Source: Clostridiales bacterium (GTDB lineage: Bacteria; Bacillota; Clostridia; Lachnospirales; Lachnospiraceae). Taken from it: a DNA stretch of 9,448 bases. The translations under genes were made by a program, and so were the position numbers. Under the pieces are notes generated by a model. That model saw nothing but the letters and a program-made list of their open reading frames with translations. It was not told the DNA's origin and searched no databases. The first letter of the stretch is position 1, and every line of letters starts with the position of its first letter. Shown one piece after another: positions 5,652 through 9,448 of the stretch. The stretch covers positions 1-9,448 of the forward strand of contig DXXQ01000231.1 in assembly GCA_019416265.1 (NCBI GenBank). Reading direction: 5' to 3'.

Positions 5652-6426
5652 TGTCCAGTACCTCCTCCGTCAGATAACGGTATCCCTCTGCTACGATTCC
5701 TTTCGGATCATGGCGATAAATGCTCTTTCCCTCTGCAGGTGTTTCTGCGGCTCTGATAGACATGGGGATGCAGTTCGCAAAAATATGTATCTGGTTTCCA
5801 TAAACCTCCCATATCTTCCGGGCAATATCCCTTGCAAAATTTGTCCTGCGGTCAACCTTTGTAAACAAAATCCCCATGATCTCCAATTCCGAATTTAATT
5901 TTCTATGTACCCGTCCGATAGTCTTGATAGGCTGCTGCAGACCTTTCACCGGAAGATAAGCCGCCTCTACGGGAATCAATACACAATCCGCCGCCACAAG
6001 AGCATTGATTGTAATCATTCCCAAAGAGGGCATACAGTCAATCAAAATGTAATCATAGTTCTTTTTCACAGTTCCTATGTACTGGTGCAGAAAATGCTCC
6101 CGGCTCATAACATTTACTAATGCAGTTTCCAAACCTGCCAGTTCAATATTTGCCGGAATGAAATCAACTCCCTCATCATGATAAAGAATCCCCTCACCAG
6201 GTTCTATATCTTCATCATTGATAATCTTCTCCATAATCGTTACTAAGGTCACATCCAATTCGTCCGGCTCTGCAATACCAAGACTTGCCGCCATGCTTCC
6301 TTGCGCATCTGCTTCAATCAAAAGCACCTTTTTCCCGGCTCTTGCCAGACCAATACCTAAATTTACACATGTGGTTGTCTTTCCCACTCCACCTTTTTGA
6401 TTTGCGATTGCGATTACCCTGCACAT
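5644..6426 (-). CDS. parA: ParA/Soj-family partition ATPase
   Basis: This 260-aa protein is full length for the type Ib/Soj-like class without an N-terminal HTH. The deviant Walker A is QKGGVGKTT (10-18, signature lysine K11), Walker A' is LLIEADAQG (35-43) and Walker B is YILIDCMPS (126-134, D130). It forms ATP-dependent dimers that bind nucleoid DNA and move ParB-bound plasmid or element copies. ATG 6426 has AAAGGTAGG upstream. It overlaps parB by 8 nt. Because it lacks a DNA-binding domain, regulation of the operon probably rests on ParB or another protein. Confidence 0.95.
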   Translation of the reverse strand: MCRVIAIANQKGGVGKTTTCVNLGIGLARAGKKVLLIEADAQGSMAASLGIAEPDELDVTLVTIMEKIINDEDIEPGEGILYHDEGVDFIPANIELAGLETALVNVMSREHFLHQYIGTVKKNYDYILIDCMPSLGMITINALVAADCVLIPVEAAYLPVKGLQQPIKTIGRVHRKLNSELEIMGILFTKVDRRTNFARDIARKIWEVYGNQIHIFANCIPMSIRAAETPAEGKSIYRHDPKGIVAEGYRYLTEEVLDNE

Positions 6427-6435
6427 ATTTTCTAC

Positions 6436-6603
6436 CTACCTTTCTTCCTTCTCAATCTCTGCATAAACACGAAAATACTTGTTTGTTCCTTTATTTCTAA
6501 ATGGTTTTGACACCTGCAGCACCCTGATCTCCCGGTGCTGTTCCATAATTTGCTGAAACCATTCCATATCTCTGATAGTTCCCTGCAACCTAATTTTCAG
6601 CAT
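6436..6603 (-). CDS. DUF3970-like small protein
   Basis: This 55-aa protein begins MLKIRLQGTIRDMEWFQQIM and has LQVSKPFRNKGTNKYFRVYAEIE. The pattern of a first strand (KIRLQGT), a helix, a second strand with VSKP, then N(K)YFRVYAEIE matches DUF3970, a small family of about 55-60 aa seen beside partition genes in Firmicutes elements; function unknown. The frame is open further upstream, but GGGAGG lies 7 nt before ATG 6603, within the end of the previous gene (14-nt overlap), which settles the start. It ends 9 nt before parA. Confidence 0.8.
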   Translation of the reverse strand: MLKIRLQGTIRDMEWFQQIMEQHREIRVLQVSKPFRNKGTNKYFRVYAEIEKEER

Positions 6604-7063
6604 ACATTTCCTCCCAATCCACGTAATAACATTCGTCCGGATAGCGGATTTTAATTGCCTCCCAAAAATATCTTGCATAACTGCAGCAAAACAGATCTTC
6701 CACCGTATAACACTGACATTCTCTTAACTGTCCAAACGTGTCAGAATCATCATAATCGTAAACACTCGGTGTACCGTTGCAGTATAAGTTAAATGCTATA
6801 CGGACAATTTTCATACTTCCACTGGTCTGCCATCCTTCTCTTAAACATTCTGTTTTTACACATCCTGTCTTAAAATCATAAATTCTGTTTACATTAACTC
6901 TGGTATCTCTGGAGATCCCCAGACAATAAACCAATGCCTGGTGATAAACATCCTGATACCGACATTTTGATAAATAATCCTGGAAAAATTTTTCGTGTTC
7001 TTTGTTTTTGAAAATAATTGTGCGAGTAGTCTTTTCGTTTGCTCTTGTCGCTGTGTCTGCCAT
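6590..7063 (-). CDS. DUF6075-like protein, first gene of the partition-replication operon
   Basis: This 157-aa protein is conserved next to parA in many gut clostridial elements by my recollection and matches DUF6075. Its marks are IIFKNKEHEKFFQDYLSKC, RYQDVYHQALVYCLGIS, RVNVNRIYDFKTG and LREGWQTSGSMKIVRIAFNL, then an acidic YDYDDSD and LRECQCYTVEDLFCCSYARYFW. It is cysteine- and aromatic-rich, with no transmembrane segment; the role is unknown. ATG 7063 has GGAGGAGG 8 nt upstream; an in-frame ATG at 7081 lies before that site and is less likely. As first gene it may regulate or help the partition system. Confidence 0.8.
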   Translation of the reverse strand: MADTATRANEKTTRTIIFKNKEHEKFFQDYLSKCRYQDVYHQALVYCLGISRDTRVNVNRIYDFKTGCVKTECLREGWQTSGSMKIVRIAFNLYCNGTPSVYDYDDSDTFGQLRECQCYTVEDLFCCSYARYFWEAIKIRYPDECYYVDWEEMYAEN

Positions 7064-7127
7064 TATAATTTCCTCCTCCATATTTTTTCTGTACTCTTAC
7101 TTGGAAAATTTCAAAAACACTGATAAT

Positions 7128-7194
7128 TTGAGTAAACTTCGCCAAAGATTGCAGATACTTAATTTACTCAATTTGCGACTTGAGTAATACTCAA
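7128..7194. repeat. TTGAGTA dyads upstream of the par operon, candidate parS or operator
   Basis: TTGAGTAAA at 7128-7136 has an exact inverted copy TTTACTCAA at 7163-7171. TTGAGTAATACTCAA at 7180-7194 is a perfect 15-bp palindrome of the same motif. That gives four half sites within 67 bp, all in the gap before the first gene. Four copies of a 7-mer in two orientations are best explained by a DNA-binding protein, most likely ParB (centromere) or an operon repressor. I find no convincing promoter boxes here. Confidence 0.6.
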
Positions 7195-7204
7195 CTTGAA
7201 GTGA

Positions 7205-7250
7205 TTTTAGACGGTTTTAGACGGTGTCTGGCGATATTTCCAACATCACC
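7205..7250. repeat. Tandem decamer TTTTAGACGG x2 and imperfect dyad
   Basis: TTTTAGACGG occurs exactly twice end to end (7205-7214, 7215-7224). Next to it GGTG..TGG (7223-7231) faces CCA..CACC (7240-7250) as an imperfect inverted repeat. The pair lies between the element's control region and the chromosomal tsf terminator, where an attachment site might be expected. The purpose is unknown. The rest of the 299-base gene-free stretch 7064-7362 holds only the TTGAGTA dyads and the tsf terminator. Confidence 0.4.
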
Positions 7251-7262
7251 TTTTTACCAACG

Positions 7263-7323
7263 AAAAAAGCCCCAAAAACCTTATAATCACTGGAACATAC
7301 AGTGTTTACAAGGCTTTTGGAGC
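7263..7323 (-). terminator. tsf terminator, very long hairpin
   Basis: On the minus strand GCTCCAAAA, CCTTGTAA and CACTG (7323 downward) pair in order with CAGTG, TTATAAGG and TTTTGGGGC (ending at 7269), leaving a 7-nt loop (TATGTTC) and only small interruptions. Six T (7268-7263) follow. The stem of about 22 bp is much longer than typical. It closes the rpsB-tsf transcript about 40 nt after the tsf stop. Confidence 0.85.
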
Positions 7324-7362
7324 CTGTCAATACTTTAATTAAATATGATTAGAAAACTTCTC

Positions 7363-8301
7363 TTACTTGCCCATCTGAGCTGCAACTTCTGCTGCGAAGT
7401 CTTCGTTTTTCTTCTCAAGACCATCACCTGTCTCGTAACGAACGAAGCCTTTGATTGTGATCTTAGCGCCGTTTGCTTTAGCAACTTCTTCTACGTATTT
7501 AGCTACAGACTGTTTTCCGTCTTCAGCTTTTACGTATACCTGGTCAAGAAGGCAGATTTCTTTCATTTCTTTGTTGATACGTCCCATGATCATGCCCTGG
7601 ATAACCTTCTCCGGTTTCTGGGATTCTTTCGGGTCGTTCATGATCTGAGCAAGAAGGATTTCTTTCTCATGTGCGATGTAGTCAGCGCTAACCTCAGCGT
7701 TGCTTGTGTAACGCGGGTTCATAGCTGCAATCTGCATTGCAAGGTTTCTAGCCATTTCTTTAACAGCGTCGTTAACAACGTCTGTTTCTACGTCAACGAG
7801 AACGCAGATTTTACCGCCCATATGTTTGTAGGAAGCAACGAAACCGTTCTCCTCAGAAACCTGAGCGAATCTTCTGATGTTCATGTTCTCACCGATTACT
7901 GCGATCTGAGCTGCAAGAGCTTCGTTTACAGTCTTAGTTGTATCGTTAGCCCATGTCTCAGCAAGGAAGGACTCAACATCTGTAGCTGTTGTATTGAGAG
8001 CCTGTGCTGCAACCTCTGCAACGTAGTTCTGGAATTTCTCGTTTTTAGCAACGAAGTCTGTCTCGGAGTTAACCTCAACAACTACTGCTTTTTTGCCATC
8101 TTCGGAAACTAATGTTTCGCAAAGACCTTCTGCTGCAATACGGCTTGCTTTTTTCTGTGCTGTAGCAAGACCTTTTTCGCGAAGGAATTCTACTGCTTTA
8201 TCCATATCACCGTCTGTCTGTGTAAGAGCTTTCTTACAATCCATCATTCCGGCGCCGGTTAATTCTCTTAATTCTTTTACCTGTGCTGCTGTGATAGCCA
8301 T
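7363..8301 (-). CDS. tsf: Translation elongation factor Ts
   Basis: This 312-aa protein is full length. The N-terminal UBA-like domain MAITAAQVKELRELTGAGMMDCKKAL (1-26) and the KKASRIAAEG linker precede the TDFVAKN motif (81-87), which contacts EF-Tu. The dimerisation core continues to residue 312, with VSEENGFVASYKHMGGKICVLVDVET in the middle. It exchanges GDP for GTP on EF-Tu in the cytoplasm. The start has GGAGG 8 nt upstream. It is cotranscribed with rpsB, with a hairpin in the 90-nt gap. Confidence 0.98.
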   Translation of the reverse strand: MAITAAQVKELRELTGAGMMDCKKALTQTDGDMDKAVEFLREKGLATAQKKASRIAAEGLCETLVSEDGKKAVVVEVNSETDFVAKNEKFQNYVAEVAAQALNTTATDVESFLAETWANDTTKTVNEALAAQIAVIGENMNIRRFAQVSEENGFVASYKHMGGKICVLVDVETDVVNDAVKEMARNLAMQIAAMNPRYTSNAEVSADYIAHEKEILLAQIMNDPKESQKPEKVIQGMIMGRINKEMKEICLLDQVYVKAEDGKQSVAKYVEEVAKANGAKITIKGFVRYETGDGLEKKNEDFAAEVAAQMGK

Positions 8302-8328
8302 TTTATTTTCCTCCTGGTTTTTAATAGT

Positions 8329-8357
8329 AAGAGGAAATCCATATCGAATTTCCTCTT
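8329..8357 (-). other. Hairpin between rpsB and tsf
   Basis: A perfect 10-bp stem, AAGAGGAAAT (minus strand from 8357) with ATTTCCTCTT (ending at 8329), has a 9-nt loop. No T-run follows on the minus strand (ACTATTAAAAA), so it is more likely an RNA processing, stabilising or attenuation hairpin than a full terminator. It could set the ratio of S2 to EF-Ts. Confidence 0.55.
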
Positions 8358-8391
8358 GTTACTTTAGTTATTGCTCATGCAATTGTGATTC

Positions 8392-9132
8392 TTATGCTTC
8401 TTCTGTGAACTCTTCAGATTCTGCCTCAATCTCACCATCAACATTAGCTGTTCCCTGGTTTGCTTCAATAACAGCGTCTGCCATTTTGGAAACGATTAAT
8501 TTAACTGCACGGATAGCGTCATCGTTACCCGGGATTACGTAATCCAGTTCTTCTGGGTCACAGTTTGTATCACAGATACCAATTAACGGAATACCTAAAG
8601 TATGAGCTTCCTGTACGCAGATTCTTTCTTTTTTCGGGTCTACGATGAAGATTGCGTCCGGGATTCTCTTCATTTCTTTGATACCGCCTAAGTTTTTCTG
8701 TAACTTAGTAAGTTCTTTTCTTAACTCGATAACTTCTTTTTTAGGAAGAACGTCAAATGTTCCGTCAGCTTCCATAGCTTCGATCTGTTTCAGTCTTGCA
8801 ATACGGCTCTGGATAGTTTTGAAGTTTGTAAGCATACCGCCTAACCATCTCTCGTTTACATAGAACTGTCCGCAGCGCTCTGCCTCAGTTTTGATAGCGT
8901 CCTGAGCCTGTTTCTTAGTACCAACGAATAAGATATTTCCGCCGTTTGCTACGATATCAGCGATTGCATTGTATGCATCGTCAACCATTCCTACAGACTG
9001 CTGTAAGTCGATGATGTAGATACCGTTTCTCTCTGTGTAGATGTATGGAGCCATTTTAGGGTTCCATCTTCTTGTCTGATGTCCGAAATGTACACCTGCT
9101 TCTAAAAGCTGTTTCATTGAAATAACGCTCAT
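8392..9132 (-). CDS. rpsB: 30S ribosomal protein S2
   Basis: This 246-aa protein has the normal length. The N-terminus has LLEAGVHFGHQTRRWNPKMAPYIY (9-32). The middle carries ILFVGTKKQAQDAI and RWLGGMLTNFKTI, and the C-terminal half PDAIFIVDPKKE and HTLGIPLIGICDTNCDPEELDYVIPGNDDA, all S2 hallmarks. The tail is acidic (DGEIEAESEEFTEEA). It is a small-subunit protein needed late in 30S assembly and for mRNA binding with S1. ATG 9132 lies 7 nt after AAGGAG. It is the first gene of the rpsB-tsf operon with its own promoter and a structured leader. Confidence 0.98.
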   Translation of the reverse strand: MSVISMKQLLEAGVHFGHQTRRWNPKMAPYIYTERNGIYIIDLQQSVGMVDDAYNAIADIVANGGNILFVGTKKQAQDAIKTEAERCGQFYVNERWLGGMLTNFKTIQSRIARLKQIEAMEADGTFDVLPKKEVIELRKELTKLQKNLGGIKEMKRIPDAIFIVDPKKERICVQEAHTLGIPLIGICDTNCDPEELDYVIPGNDDAIRAVKLIVSKMADAVIEANQGTANVDGEIEAESEEFTEEA

Positions 9133-9247
9133 GTTTTTTCTCCTTTTTGGTTAAATTCTTCCGCTCCGGATCTTTTTCCTTCCGAACCCGACGCCATAAG
9201 CTTATGGGCACCATCCCTTGGGAATCTCCGGGCGTGTATATTCACAA
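9133..9247 (-). promoter_or_regulatory. rpsB 5' leader, possible S2 autoregulatory structure
   Basis: A leader of about 115 nt is predicted from the -10 box at 9255-9260. It contains a perfect palindrome CCATAAGCTTATGG (9194-9207), a small TCCC/GGGA hairpin, and ACGCC/GGCGT arms that could enclose or compete with them. In E. coli S2 represses its own operon through the leader; I know of no defined clostridial equivalent. The regulatory role is inferred. Confidence 0.4.
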
Positions 9248-9254
9248 CTTCTGT

Positions 9255-9284
9255 AGTATAGCATAGAAAAACCCTCCGTGTAAA
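9255..9284 (-). promoter_or_regulatory. rpsB-tsf promoter
   Basis: On the minus strand TTTACA (9284-9279) and TATACT (9260-9255) are separated by 18 nt, each one base from the sigma-A consensus. The -35 box falls in the loop and edge of the terminator hairpin of the upstream gene. Confidence 0.75.
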
Positions 9285-9294
9285 GAGGGTTTTT
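9267..9294. terminator. Bidirectional terminator after the pseudouridine synthase gene
   Basis: AAAAACCCTC (9267-9276) pairs perfectly with GAGGGTTTTT (9285-9294) across an 8-nt loop, with T-rich ends on both strands. It ends the gene whose stop is at 9313 and overlaps the rpsB promoter. Confidence 0.85.
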
Positions 9295-9312
9295 ACATTT
9301 TTTCTCATATTT

Positions 9313-9448
9313 TCAGCGGTTTTTTAATCCTTTTATCTCATTCTCCGTCAAAGGACGGCATTCCCCTTTTTTCAGGTCCTCCGGAAGTGTAAGACTTCCC
9401 ATGGAGATCCTTTTCAGGTAGGTCACCTCTTTTCCCACAGCTTTTACC
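9313..9448 (-). CDS. RsuA/RluB-family rRNA pseudouridine synthase (C-terminal end only)
   Basis: Only the last 45 residues are in the window; the 5' part lies beyond the right edge. The visible residues include VKAVGKEVTYLKRISMGSL followed by LPEDLKKGECRPLTENEIKGL and a short basic end. The VTYLKRISMG...L..GE.RPLTE.E pattern is the usual C-terminus of RsuA/RluB/RluE/RluF-type enzymes, which isomerise uridine to pseudouridine in ribosomal RNA. The catalytic region is not visible, so the exact member cannot be named. It is transcribed in the same direction as rpsB and followed by its own terminator. Confidence 0.8.
   Translation of the reverse strand, partial: VKAVGKEVTYLKRISMGSLTLPEDLKKGECRPLTENEIKGLKNR

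Noticed and set aside
6604..6678. N-terminal extension of the DUF3970-like gene
   Set aside because: It lies within the DUF6075-like gene and the strong ribosome site is just before 6603.
6894..7145. Minus-strand open frame of 83 codons overlapping the DUF6075-like gene start
   Set aside because: It has no ribosome site and is in another frame of a recognised gene.
7345..8112. Plus-strand open frame of 255 codons opposite tsf
   Set aside because: It is antisense to EF-Ts; its cysteine- and phenylalanine-rich sequence is an artefact of codon bias on the other strand.

Overview
The window looks like a low-to-moderate GC Firmicute of the Lachnospiraceae type (Blautia/Dorea-like). This is inferred from protein style: the S2 and EF-Ts sequences, strong GGAGG ribosome sites, and several small domain families typical of gut clostridial plasmids and conjugative elements. 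No taxonomic search could be run. The right-hand quarter (about 7.26-9.45 kb) is core chromosome on the minus strand: the 3' end of an RsuA-family pseudouridine synthase gene, then rpsB and tsf, each with a recognisable promoter, leader, hairpin or terminator. The usual next genes, pyrH and frr, are not there. An accessory block starts just past the tsf terminator.

The accessory block (1 to about 7.2 kb) carries the replication and maintenance module of a plasmid-like or ICE-like element, almost all on the minus strand and tightly packed. In transcription order it has: a control region with TTGAGTA dyads; a DUF6075-like protein; a DUF3970-like small protein; ParA; ParB; a RepA_N/DUF6017-type replication initiator with nine 23-bp iterons inside its coding sequence next to an AT-rich stretch; a DUF6050-like membrane protein; and a DUF6809-like protein. 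Neighbouring genes mostly overlap or are separated by only a few bases, which suggests one translationally coupled partition-replication operon.

Beyond a two-way terminator come two very small overlapping membrane-protein genes (54 and 50 aa), an XRE-type regulator with a near-perfect 25-bp palindrome in front of it, tandem terminators, and two coupled sigma-region-4-like HTH proteins. These look like the element's regulatory section.

At the far left, on the plus strand, is a two-gene operon: a small protein followed by a VapD-like (Cas2-fold) protein, with its own extended -10 promoter, a dyad beside it and a convergent terminator. The first protein aligns by eye to the second, so this may be a toxin-antitoxin module in which the partner is a diverged copy of the toxin. 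That pair and the intragenic iteron origin are the two most interesting items. No integrase, relaxase or transfer gene is visible, so whether the element is an ICE, an integrated plasmid or an island remnant cannot be settled here.
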